A DNA stretch of 39,952 nucleotides from GWC2-45-19 sp964358085 (GTDB lineage: Bacteria > Patescibacteriota > Microgenomatia > CAZETR01 > Amesbacteraceae): the NCBI GenBank assembly GCA_964358085.1, contig CAYHNU010000003.1, forward strand, positions 1 through 39,952, given 5' to 3'. The notes beneath the pieces were generated by a model that saw nothing but the letters and a program-made list of their open reading frames with translations, had not been told where the DNA came from and searched no databases. Positions 15,884 through 24,029 of this stretch are shown in pieces. The position numbers and the translations under genes were made by a program. The first letter of the stretch is position 1. Each line of letters starts with the position of its first letter.

Positions 15884-17807
15884 GTACGAAAACACCGCCA
15901 AAGAACTATATATAGAGATGTTAAAAAAATTGGCGAATACTCCATATCCAAAATGGAAAATAATTACCGACACCGCCAATGGTACCCAAACCCAAATTAT
16001 CAAAGACTTGCTCTTAGACCTAAAACTGGACTTTATCTGCACCGGCGATTGTGATATTCAATCACCGGAATTTATTCCCCGGGACACCGAAGCCCCCGGG
16101 GCCTTCGCCGAACTGGCCCGTCAGGTACTGCTCCAAAAAGCCGATCTGGGCTTCGGGTTCGACGTAGATGGGGACCGGATAATTTTTATAGATAATCAAG
16201 GTCGGTATCTTCCCGGCGATTATTCTTGTAGTTTAATTGCCCAAAGTGAAAAATCCAAAAACGTCGTCACCCCCATTAGTACCAGCTCGGTTATTGATTC
16301 AATTGGTAAAACTGTTCACCGCACTCCCGTCGGAGCGACACACGTGATCTCGAAAATGAAAGAGGTCGGTGCCGCATACGGTTTTGAACCCAACGGTGGA
16401 GGCATAAGCTCCGAAATCTTTTACGGCCGCGACGGCGGCACGACTTTAATCAAAATGCTCAATTTACTAAAAAAAAGCAAAAAAACATTGGCCGAGCTGT
16501 ACGACTCATTACCTAAATATTATTTATTCAGGGATAAAATTGATTGTCCGTTTGATAAATACGACTTCATTTATAACACCGTTCGTGAGAAATACTCCCA
16601 AATAAATGATCTGGACGGCATAAAAGTAGATTTAGGTCACGAAGAATGGATTTTATTTAGAGGGTCTGGTAATGCTCCCGAATTCCGGGTTTTTGTCCAA
16701 AGCCCGGACGAAAAACGGGCCCAAAAGTTAGGCCGGGAGGGACTTGATTTAGTCAGGAGTTTATTGAATGGGGTCCGACCCCATGCAACGGTCCAAAGAC
16801 TAGACACCTTAAATATTCTGGGATCAATCCAAGCCCTGCCGGATCAATGTGCCCAGGTCATCTCTGAAATAGCCCAAGCTTCAGTCCCTCCCAGCTGCAA
16901 TCTAGTAAACAATATTATTATTTCCGGAATGGGCGGTTCAGCCTTGGGTGGCCGGGTCATAGCAAGTCTGGAACGTCAAACTCTGCGGGTTCCCATCACA
17001 GTTTCTACTGAATATCACTTACCAAATTTTGCCAACGAAAAAACTCTGGTAATTATCTCCAGTTATTCAGGGGAAACAGAAGAAACCTTGACCGCTCTAG
17101 CCGAAGCCCGTTCCCGTGGATGTCAAATTTTCGTGCTTACTACAGGGGGAAAATTAGGCGAGTTGGCCAAACAATTTAGCCTTCCGCACTATCTTTTGAA
17201 CCCCCAACACAATCCTTCCCGGCAACCGCGTATGAGTTTAGGCTACGAAGTTACGGCCATGTTGGTCCTTTTGGCCCGTTGCCAGCTTATTCACCCCTTA
17301 AAAGAACTTTCCCGTCTTCCCAATTTTCTTCGATCTCGTCAGCCAGATTTATCTAGCATCCAGCATTTAGCATCTAGTCTCGTCGGTAAAATCCCCGTCA
17401 TAATAGTGAGCGAACATCTCAAAGGAGCCGTCCACGCCATGAAAAACCAACTCAATGAAAACGCCAAAACTTTTGCTGTGGTTTTCGATTTGCCCGAAGC
17501 CAATCACCATTTAATGGAAGGGCTGGCTCATCCGCCCTCCAATCCCGAAAATTTAGCGGTTGTTCTGGTCGACTCGCCCCACTATCATCCCGAAGTCCGC
17601 AAGCGCTACCCGCTTACCCGAAAAATTATTGAAAAACACCATATCCCCATCTTCGATTTTCCTCTGGCTGGCCCCAACCCGGTTTTCGAAGCTTTAGACG
17701 TGATTCAATCCGGCGCGTACCTGGCATATTACTTGTCCCAAGAATACGGCATTGACCCCGGCCCCATTCCTTGGGTAGACTGGTTTAAGGATGAACTCCG
17801 AAATTAA
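15816..17807 (+). CDS. Phosphohexomutase C-terminal part fused to phosphoglucose/phosphomannose isomerase
   Basis: The frame is open from 15816, but genuine homology starts near PIIKYENTAKE (about 15870), so the nominal ATG is probably not used; translation must come from the upstream part by a frameshift. Residues about 20-320 are mutase domains II-IV with the metal site GFDVDGDRIIF, the FEPNGGGIS substrate loop and RGSGNAPEFR for the phosphate. From about 335 an SIS-type bifunctional phosphoglucose/phosphomannose isomerase follows: IISGMGGSALGG, VIISSYSGETEETL, and a C-terminal domain ending WVDWFKDELRN. The junction contains a 17-bp palindrome (16768-16784). Linking both steps would channel hexose phosphates, but the fusion could also be accidental. 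Confidence 0.82.
   Translation: MMVRRSPKPMNWKSSSSSTPIIKYENTAKELYIEMLKKLANTPYPKWKIITDTANGTQTQIIKDLLLDLKLDFICTGDCDIQSPEFIPRDTEAPGAFAELARQVLLQKADLGFGFDVDGDRIIFIDNQGRYLPGDYSCSLIAQSEKSKNVVTPISTSSVIDSIGKTVHRTPVGATHVISKMKEVGAAYGFEPNGGGISSEIFYGRDGGTTLIKMLNLLKKSKKTLAELYDSLPKYYLFRDKIDCPFDKYDFIYNTVREKYSQINDLDGIKVDLGHEEWILFRGSGNAPEFRVFVQSPDEKRAQKLGREGLDLVRSLLNGVRPHATVQRLDTLNILGSIQALPDQCAQVISEIAQASVPPSCNLVNNIIISGMGGSALGGRVIASLERQTLRVPITVSTEYHLPNFANEKTLVIISSYSGETEETLTALAEARSRGCQIFVLTTGGKLGELAKQFSLPHYLLNPQHNPSRQPRMSLGYEVTAMLVLLARCQLIHPLKELSRLPNFLRSRQPDLSSIQHLASSLVGKIPVIIVSEHLKGAVHAMKNQLNENAKTFAVVFDLPEANHHLMEGLAHPPSNPENLAVVLVDSPHYHPEVRKRYPLTRKIIEKHHIPIFDFPLAGPNPVFEALDVIQSGAYLAYYLSQEYGIDPGPIPWVDWFKDELRN
16768..16784. 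repeat. Palindrome at the mutase-isomerase junction
   Basis: ATGGGGTC, one C, GACCCCAT: an 8-bp perfect stem with a single central base, inside the coding region exactly where the mutase ends and the isomerase begins. Confidence 0.75.
17352..17379 (+). repeat. Heptanucleotide array in the isomerase part
   Basis: Units TCTAGCA, TCCAGCA, TTTAGCA, TCTAGTC. Encodes LSSIQHLASS between isomerase core strands. Confidence 0.85.
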
Positions 17808-17840
17808 CCTAATTTCTAATTAACCTAATTAATCTAAATA
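17801..17840. repeat. Left inverted repeat of the four-helix-bundle cassette
   Basis: AT-rich array of CTAATTAAC-like units. TCTAATTAACCTAATT (17815-17830) matches the reverse complement of 18211-18226 at 15 of 16 positions, and the similarity extends over most of the 40 bp. It ends exactly at the start codon of the enclosed gene. Confidence 0.75.
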
Positions 17841-18230
17841 ATGACTGAATATAATCTGGAAGAAAGAACAGCAAAATTCGGCGAGAACGTTATTCTTTTT
17901 TGCAATCGATTACCCAGGAACGAAGTGACAAAGCCACTTATCACTCAACTAGTCAAGGCAGCTACCAGTGTAGGAGCTAATTACGGCGAGGCAGACGACG
18001 CTGAAAGTCGTGACGACTTTAAGCATAAAATCGGAATTAGCAAGAAAGAAGCCAGAGAATCAAAACACTTTTTGCGGATGATTGCCACAGCTCTACCAGA
18101 ATTCAAAAATGAAGCAAGGATACTTTGGAGTGAAGCTAAAGAATTAAATCTGATATTTAATGCAATTTACAAAAAGGTCGGGTCTAAGAAAATTGGTCAT
18201 TCCTTAGACCAATTAGGTCAATTAGAATAA
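17841..18230 (+). CDS. Four-helix-bundle protein (S23/IVP type)
   Basis: 129 residues matching the four helix bundle family first known from intervening sequences of 23S rRNA genes. Recognisable elements are ERTAKFGENVILFCNRLP, LITQLVKAATSVGANYGEA, RDDFKHKIGISKKEARES and a final amphipathic helix. Members have been proposed to bind nucleic acid but have no proven enzymatic activity. The gene sits as a unit between two 40-bp inverted repeats, and its last residues (DQLGQLE) are encoded by the right repeat. It separates two metabolic genes, so it looks like an inserted cassette. Confidence 0.88.
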   Translation: MTEYNLEERTAKFGENVILFCNRLPRNEVTKPLITQLVKAATSVGANYGEADDAESRDDFKHKIGISKKEARESKHFLRMIATALPEFKNEARILWSEAKELNLIFNAIYKKVGSKKIGHSLDQLGQLE

Positions 18231-18243
18231 TTAGGTCAATTAT
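18202..18243. repeat. Right inverted repeat of the four-helix-bundle cassette
   Basis: 9-bp periodic array (CAATTAGGT, CAATTAGAA, TAATTAGGT, CAATTATG) that covers the end of the four-helix-bundle gene and runs into the ATG of ppsA at 18242. It is the inverted counterpart of 17801-17840. Confidence 0.75.
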
Positions 18244-20500
18244 GCAATATATCAAATGGTTTAAGGATTTATCCAAAGAGGATATCGCCATCGCTGGCGG
18301 TAAGGGAGCGAATTTAGGCGAGCTGACCCAGGCCGGCATTCCCGTTCCACCCGGTTTCGTCGTCTTATCTTCGGCTTACTATAAATTCCTGGAAGACAAC
18401 AAACTCCGTCCCCAAATCCACCGTATTTTAGCCACTTGTGATGTTCTGGATCCGGCCCAGCTGGAACCCGCTGCCAAAAAAATTCAAAAGCTCATGGCCG
18501 CCGCCACCGTACCCGCAGAAGTAGCCCGAGACATATTTAAATCTTACGCCAAGCTCGGTTCCAAGTCCGCCGTGGCGGTCCGCTCTTCCGCCACTGCCGA
18601 GGATTTGCCGGAAGCCTCCTTTGCCGGTCAACAAGAATCGTATCTAAATGTCATCGGCGATGCCAACGTAGTAACCAAAGTCAAGGCCTGTTGGATTTCC
18701 CTTTTCGGTGCCCGGAGTATTTTTTACCGGGCCCAGCAGAAATTCGACCATTTCAAGGTCGGTATCGCCGTTCCGGTGCAAACCATGATCCAGTCCGAAA
18801 TTTCCGGCATCATTTTTACCGTTGACCCCATATCCGGTGACCGGGACAAAATCATTATCGAAGCCATTTGGGGATTAGGGGACTATATTGTCCAGGGAGT
18901 AGTCACTCCCGATCATTTTTCCGTGTCCCGCGCCACCAACAAAATCGTTGACAAAAATATTTCTACCCAGGAAATTATGGAAATCAGAAACCACCAAGGA
19001 GTTAAACAAGTCAAGGTCCCATCCCGTTTGCGCTCCGTTCAAAAAATTTCCGACGCTTCAGTTATTAAGCTGGCAGAATACGGCCAAAAAATTCATCAAC
19101 ACTATTTCTTTCCCCAAGATATCGAATGGGCTATCGCCAAAGGAAAGATTTATTTCACTCAATCCCGCCCCATAACCACACTATCGAATAAAACCGTTAC
19201 CGAATCACCGAACACCGAACACCGAGAACCGATATTGAAAGGCGCCCCTGCATCACCAGGTATTATTTCCGGCCCAGTCAAAATAATTTTAGATATTAAA
19301 AATATCGGCCAGGTCAAAAAGGGCGACATTATGGTTACAGACATGACCACTCCGGATTTCGTCCCCGCCATGAAGCGGGCCGCCGGAATCATTACTAATC
19401 GCGGCGGACTTACATCTCACGCTGCCATCGTTTCCCGCGAATTGGGTGTTCCTTGCATAGTCGGTACTACCGTGGCCACCCACACTCTCAAAGACGGTCA
19501 AATTGTCACTCTCAACGGTTCCACCGGCGAAATTTTCAAAGGCGCCCTCCATCTTCCTTCCGTCTCTCTGACCGCTCCGCAATCCGAAAACCGACTTCCG
19601 ACTAACCTGAAGACTGCAACCAAGCTTTACGTCAATCTCGCCGAAACAGAATTAGCAGATAAAATCGCTTCCGAAAACGTGGACGGTGTAGGTTTATTAA
19701 GGGCTGAATTTATGATCGCCGGCATAGGCACCCACCCCAAGAAGCTCATCGCCGACAAAAAAGAAGAGGAATTTGTTTCCAAGTTGACGGAGGGTCTGGT
19801 CACTTTTTGCCGCGCCTTCCATCCCCGTCCCGTCATTTATCGGGCTACTGATTTCAAAACCAATGAATACAGGTCACTTAAGGGCGGCCAGCTCTACGAA
19901 CCCGAAGAATCCAACCCTATGCTCGGATTCCGCGGCGCTTACCGCTACATCACCCACCCCGAAGTTTTTCAGCTGGAATTAGAAGCCATCAAGCGGGTGA
20001 GAAACCGTCACAAACTCACTAATTTGCATCTTATGATTCCCTTCGTCCATACTCCGGCGGAAATGTTAGAGGTCAAAAAACAAGTCACAGCTTCCGGTCT
20101 AATCCGCGGCAATTCCTTCAAGTTATGGATGATGGTCGAAATTCCCAGCAACGTCATTCTCTTGGACGAATTTATAGACGTAGGCATTGACGGCGTGTCT
20201 ATCGGTAGTAACGATCTCACAATGCTCATTATGGGAGTCGACAGGGATAATTCGGAAGTAGCTCCGGTTTTCGATGAGCGCAATCCCGCCGTCCTTTGGG
20301 CTTTGGAAAAAATTATCAAAACTTGTCTGAAACGCAACATCACTTGCGGTATCTGCGGCCAAGCTCCCTCCCAATACCCGGACCTAGTCGAAAAGTTAGT
20401 TTCCTGGGGCATCACCAGCATCTCCGTTAACCCCGACGCTATTGCTCGCACCCGGGAACTTGTTTACAATAGTGAATTAAGATATGTCCGCCAAGCTTAA
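18242..20500 (+). CDS. ppsA: Phosphoenolpyruvate synthase
   Basis: 752 residues. It converts pyruvate and ATP to PEP, AMP and phosphate. The ATP-grasp domain begins with WFKDLSKEDIAIAGGKGANLGEL and has SAVAVRSSATAEDLPEASFAG. The phosphohistidine domain has GGLTSHAAIVSRELGVPC (His near 392). The PEP-binding barrel ends with ICGQAPSQYPDLVEKLV, containing the conserved Cys. Two heptamer arrays lie at the two domain linkers (about residues 320-330 and 445-453). Its start codon lies in the right repeat of the preceding cassette, so its native ribosome binding site may have been replaced. Its end overlaps eno by 17 nt. Confidence 0.96.
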   Translation: MQYIKWFKDLSKEDIAIAGGKGANLGELTQAGIPVPPGFVVLSSAYYKFLEDNKLRPQIHRILATCDVLDPAQLEPAAKKIQKLMAAATVPAEVARDIFKSYAKLGSKSAVAVRSSATAEDLPEASFAGQQESYLNVIGDANVVTKVKACWISLFGARSIFYRAQQKFDHFKVGIAVPVQTMIQSEISGIIFTVDPISGDRDKIIIEAIWGLGDYIVQGVVTPDHFSVSRATNKIVDKNISTQEIMEIRNHQGVKQVKVPSRLRSVQKISDASVIKLAEYGQKIHQHYFFPQDIEWAIAKGKIYFTQSRPITTLSNKTVTESPNTEHREPILKGAPASPGIISGPVKIILDIKNIGQVKKGDIMVTDMTTPDFVPAMKRAAGIITNRGGLTSHAAIVSRELGVPCIVGTTVATHTLKDGQIVTLNGSTGEIFKGALHLPSVSLTAPQSENRLPTNLKTATKLYVNLAETELADKIASENVDGVGLLRAEFMIAGIGTHPKKLIADKKEEEFVSKLTEGLVTFCRAFHPRPVIYRATDFKTNEYRSLKGGQLYEPEESNPMLGFRGAYRYITHPEVFQLELEAIKRVRNRHKLTNLHLMIPFVHTPAEMLEVKKQVTASGLIRGNSFKLWMMVEIPSNVILLDEFIDVGIDGVSIGSNDLTMLIMGVDRDNSEVAPVFDERNPAVLWALEKIIKTCLKRNITCGICGQAPSQYPDLVEKLVSWGITSISVNPDAIARTRELVYNSELRYVRQA
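19199..19233 (+). repeat. Heptanucleotide array 1 in ppsA
   Basis: Units ACCGAAT, CACCGAA, CACCGAA, CACCGAG, AACCGAT. Encodes TESPNTEHREP at the linker between the ATP-grasp domain (SRPITTL) and the phosphohistidine domain (LKGAPASPG). Confidence 0.88.
19575..19602 (+). repeat. Heptanucleotide array 2 in ppsA
   Basis: Units CTCCGCA, ATCCGAA, AACCGAC, TTCCGAC. Encodes APQSENRLPT at the linker between the phosphohistidine domain and the PEP-binding barrel. Confidence 0.75.
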
Positions 20501-21743
20501 AACTTTATACGCCCGGGAAATTCTTAATTCACGGTCCATTCCTACTATCGAGGCTGTGGCTATTTTAGACGACGGTTCCTTAGGCGTCTCTTCTGTCCCC
20601 TCCGGAGCCTCTGTAGGCACTTATGAGGCTTTGGAGTTGGTGGACAACGACCCCAGCCGCTATCTGGGTAAAGGAGTCTTGACAGCCGTAAGCCACATCA
20701 ATAATGAAATCGCTCAAAAACTAATTGGCGTTCCTTTCGGCAGCCTAGCCGAAATTGACGAAATTCTCATCAAGCTGGACGGCACCCCTAATAAATCCCG
20801 CTTGGGAGCTAATGCCATTATCGCTGTTTCCATGAGCATGGCCAAAGCCATTGCGGCCAGTTCTAAAATGCCGCTTTATCGTTATATAGCCGCCATCGCT
20901 CAGAATAATCAGCCCCTATTTATCCCTGCGCCGCTTTTTAATATGATCAACGGCGGCAAACATGGGGCTGGCAACTTGGATTTTCAGGAGTTCCACGTCA
21001 TTCCCAACATGCGTCACTCATATTCCGCGGCTTTGGAAACCGGAGCCACCATTTATCAAACCATCAAAAAAATCCTCATCCGCCGTGGAGCCATTCATAG
21101 CGTCGGCGACGAGGGGGGATTCGCACCCAATTTGTTTACCAATTTGGACGCTCTGGAAGTCCTCACCGAAGCCATCACCGAGCAGAATCACAAAGTCGGT
21201 TCCGACGTCGAGCTAGGATTGGACGTGGCCGCCAATTCCATTTACAAAGACGGTCGCTACATCATCAAGGATAGGAGCTCCCCATTGGAGACGATAGAAT
21301 TTATCGACTATCTCAAAGACTTAAACGCCCAGTACCATTTGCGCATACTGGAAGACCCTTTGGCCGAAGATGACTGGAAAGGCTGGACCACCATTACCTC
21401 AACTTTAGGAAACTCTCTAATCATAGTTGGCGATGATCTATTAGTTACTCATCCCGAACGGGTCAAAAAGGGTATCACCGAAAAAGCCTGTAATTCCATC
21501 CTAATCAAACCTAATCAAATTGGCACCATCACCGAATCTATCGCCGTCACCAACCAATCCCGGGCCGCCGGCTGGAAAATCGTCGCTTCTCATCGCTCCG
21601 GCGATACCAACGACCATTTCATTGCCGACTTTGCGGTCGGCGTAGGAGCTGAATACGCTAAGTTCGGCGCTCCCGATCGCGGGGAGCGGGTAGCCAAATA
21701 CAACCGCCTCCTCTCCATCGAAACCGAGCTCAAAACGACATGA
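20484..21743 (+). CDS. eno: Enolase
   Basis: 419 residues, near normal length. It interconverts 2-phosphoglycerate and PEP. Typical segments are AREILNSRSIPTIEA, VPSGASVGTYEALEL, the loop NMINGGKHGAGNLDFQEF, SVGDEGGFAPN, LEDPLAEDDWKGW for metal ligands, SILIKPNQIGTITE with the catalytic Lys, and SHRSGDTNDHFIADFAVG. It overlaps ppsA upstream by 17 nt and gpmI downstream by 4 nt (ATGA), forming an operon for three consecutive metabolic steps. Confidence 0.97.
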   Translation: MSAKLKTLYAREILNSRSIPTIEAVAILDDGSLGVSSVPSGASVGTYEALELVDNDPSRYLGKGVLTAVSHINNEIAQKLIGVPFGSLAEIDEILIKLDGTPNKSRLGANAIIAVSMSMAKAIAASSKMPLYRYIAAIAQNNQPLFIPAPLFNMINGGKHGAGNLDFQEFHVIPNMRHSYSAALETGATIYQTIKKILIRRGAIHSVGDEGGFAPNLFTNLDALEVLTEAITEQNHKVGSDVELGLDVAANSIYKDGRYIIKDRSSPLETIEFIDYLKDLNAQYHLRILEDPLAEDDWKGWTTITSTLGNSLIIVGDDLLVTHPERVKKGITEKACNSILIKPNQIGTITESIAVTNQSRAAGWKIVASHRSGDTNDHFIADFAVGVGAEYAKFGAPDRGERVAKYNRLLSIETELKTT

Positions 21744-23356
21744 CCTCTGCCCCCAAACCTATTGTTCTGGCCATTCTGGACGGTTGGGGATTGGCCCCTG
21801 CCGGTCCCGGCAACGCCGTCACGGCTGCCAAGACCCCGAATATCACTTCATTCTGGAACGCCTACACCCACACCCAGCTCATCGCCCACGGCGAATCAGT
21901 AGGCCTACCCAAATCCGAACCAGGCAATACCGAAACCGGTCATTTAAATCTGGGCGCCGGCCGAATTGTGTATCAGGATCTGCCCCGCATCAACATGTCC
22001 ATCGCCGATGGGACTTTTTTCCAGAATTCCCAATTTCTGGGAGCCGTCAAGCATCTGACCGATAATTCTTCCCGTCTGCACCTGCTGGGCCTGGTCGGCG
22101 GCGGCGGAGTCCATTCCGATCTCACCCATCTTTTCGCTCTCCTGCGTTTCTGCCACGAGCAACACGTTTCTCATGTCTATTTGCACTTTTTTACAGACGG
22201 TCGGGATTCTCCTCCCTCGGCCGCTATGACCTACATCAATCAAGTTCGGGAAGTCATGTCCCGGGAAGGTGTAGGTAAAATTGCCTCCATCATGGGCCGG
22301 TATTATGCCATGGACCGGGATTTTCGCTGGGACAGAACCGCCAAAGCTTACGTTTGCCTAACTAAAGGAGAAGGTAAACGGGCCGATTCTGTGGACACCG
22401 CCATCAGCCAATCTTATTCGGCCAACAAAACCGACGAATTTATAGAACCCACAATCATAGATCCCGAAGGAATTGTTAAATCAGGTGATGCCGTAATTTT
22501 TTACAATTTTAGAATCGACCGCCCCCGCCAGTTAACCAAAGCTTTTGTCCTGCCCAATTTCGAAGAAACGGCCAATCACGTCGGCTTTGATCCCTACGCC
22601 GTTAAATACACCGCTAAGCACGTTGAAGACGTTTCCAGCAAGCCTCAACCTTTTGTCCGCGGTCCTCAAATTCCCAATATATATTTTGTCACCATGACCG
22701 AGTACGAGCAAAACCTACCGGCCCACATTGCCTTCCCGCCCCAAATAGTGGGATACCCCTTAGGCGGAGTGATATCAGACGCTAATCTGCGTCAGCTCCG
22801 CTTATCTGAATCAGAGAAAGAACGCTTTGTCAGCTATTATTTCAATGGCCAACGCGAGCAGGCTTTCCCCGGAGAAGACCGGCAAATAATTCCTTCACCC
22901 AAAGTTCCCACCTACGACAAAAAACCAGAAATGTCTGCTTCAGAAGTTACACAAACGGCCATCTCCAAAATCCAGTCCGGAACTTACGATGTAATTATTC
23001 TCAACTTCGCCAACCCAGACATGGTTGGTCACACCGGCAACCTCAAAGCTACTATCAAGAGTTGTGAGATAGTGGATACTTGTATCGGTGATCTCTCCCG
23101 AACAGTGTTAGCTGTTGGAGGTGTATTGATTATCACAGCTGATCACGGTAATGCCGAGGAAATGATTAACCCCAGCACTCACGGTACCGACACCGAACAC
23201 AATGCTAATCCCGTGCCTTTCATTCTAATCGGAAACGACTTTCGCACCGCCACCCAAATTTCCCAGGGTATTCTCGCCGATGTCGCCCCTACTATTCTTT
23301 CCCTGCTTAAAATACCTGCCCCCTCCTCTATGACAGGGCGTAATTTACTACGATAG
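21740..23356 (+). CDS. gpmI: 2,3-bisphosphoglycerate-independent phosphoglycerate mutase
   Basis: 538 residues, a binuclear-metal enzyme of the alkaline phosphatase superfamily that interconverts 3- and 2-phosphoglycerate. Metal and phosphate sites are visible: VLAILDGWGLAP, HFFTDGRDSPP, ILNFANPDMVGHTG and ITADHGNAEEM. The nucleophile loop reads GNTETGHLNLGAGR where the well-studied enzymes read GNSEVGH, so Thr stands in the phospho-Ser position. The start overlaps eno by 4 nt. The 3' end overlaps the convergent rsmI by 29 nt. Confidence 0.95.
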   Translation: MTSAPKPIVLAILDGWGLAPAGPGNAVTAAKTPNITSFWNAYTHTQLIAHGESVGLPKSEPGNTETGHLNLGAGRIVYQDLPRINMSIADGTFFQNSQFLGAVKHLTDNSSRLHLLGLVGGGGVHSDLTHLFALLRFCHEQHVSHVYLHFFTDGRDSPPSAAMTYINQVREVMSREGVGKIASIMGRYYAMDRDFRWDRTAKAYVCLTKGEGKRADSVDTAISQSYSANKTDEFIEPTIIDPEGIVKSGDAVIFYNFRIDRPRQLTKAFVLPNFEETANHVGFDPYAVKYTAKHVEDVSSKPQPFVRGPQIPNIYFVTMTEYEQNLPAHIAFPPQIVGYPLGGVISDANLRQLRLSESEKERFVSYYFNGQREQAFPGEDRQIIPSPKVPTYDKKPEMSASEVTQTAISKIQSGTYDVIILNFANPDMVGHTGNLKATIKSCEIVDTCIGDLSRTVLAVGGVLIITADHGNAEEMINPSTHGTDTEHNANPVPFILIGNDFRTATQISQGILADVAPTILSLLKIPAPSSMTGRNLLR

Positions 23357-24011
23357 TAATTTCACCTCGATATACTCCGTCATCCGGTCCAATATACTCA
23401 TGAATTTTGGTCAGCTCCCTGGCAATTATTATTTCTGCACCCGGGCATCTTTCTCTAAGTAACTTAAGCGTCTTAGGCGCCCTAACGGGCGATTCGTAAA
23501 TCACGGTCGTGACATTTGGCAAAATCTCGTATTTATCATTCCAAAATCCCAAAAACATAAATCTGTCAGTCGGTAGTCCCGCCGCCGATAGGCCCGCCGT
23601 TAATGCCGACGGTCCTGGAATCGGAATCACTCTAAATCCCGCCGCCCGAACTACACTCACCACTTTATAACCGGGGTCCGATATTAGCGGTGTCCCCGCA
23701 TCAGACACCAGCGCCACATCTCCTCTTTGCAGTTCTTTAATCAAGGTTTCTACTGTTTTGGCTTCATTCCAATCACGAACGGAGACGAATTTCTTCGTCG
23801 AAGTGAGAGATACCAAAGGACCCTGCGCGTTAGCGTCAGGAAGAATTCCTTTGGTATCACGATATCTCTCTCCTAAAATTTTAATCAATTGTCCCGTTCT
23901 CCTCGTATCCTCACACGCAATTACAGAAGTTTCAAGTAATATCCTCTTAGCCCTGATCGTAATATCTTCCAGATTGCCAATAGGAGTCGCTACCACATAT
24001 AATGTTCCCAT
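23328..24011 (-). CDS. rsmI: 16S rRNA (cytidine-2'-O)-methyltransferase
   Basis: 227 residues, a tetrapyrrole-methylase-fold enzyme that methylates the ribose of C1402 in 16S rRNA using SAM. Signatures are LYVVATPIGNLEDIT, IACEDTRRTGQLIKILG, ALVSDAGTPLISDPGY and VIPIPGPSALTAGLSAAGLP. Shorter than typical (about 270-290), it stops after the core. Between KILG and WNEAK it carries about 25 extra residues encoded by a 66-bp palindromic element (23805-23870). It is convergent with gpmI, with the last 29 nt overlapping. Confidence 0.95.
   Translation of the reverse strand: MGTLYVVATPIGNLEDITIRAKRILLETSVIACEDTRRTGQLIKILGERYRDTKGILPDANAQGPLVSLTSTKKFVSVRDWNEAKTVETLIKELQRGDVALVSDAGTPLISDPGYKVVSVVRAAGFRVIPIPGPSALTAGLSAAGLPTDRFMFLGFWNDKYEILPNVTTVIYESPVRAPKTLKLLRERCPGAEIIIARELTKIHEYIGPDDGVYRGEITIVVNYALS
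23805..23870. repeat. Palindromic element inside rsmI
   Basis: GATACCAAAGGA (23809-23820) pairs perfectly with TCCTTTGGTATC (23847-23858). GAGAGAT (23805-23811) pairs with ATCTCTC (23864-23870) after a 5-nt bulge. The interior forms a further hairpin (CCTG-CGC against GCG-T-CAGG). The gene stays open through it. Comparable to in-frame palindromic insertions known from Rickettsia, though no relation in sequence is claimed. Confidence 0.78.
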
Positions 24012-24029
24012 ATATGAATTTTAGCATTT

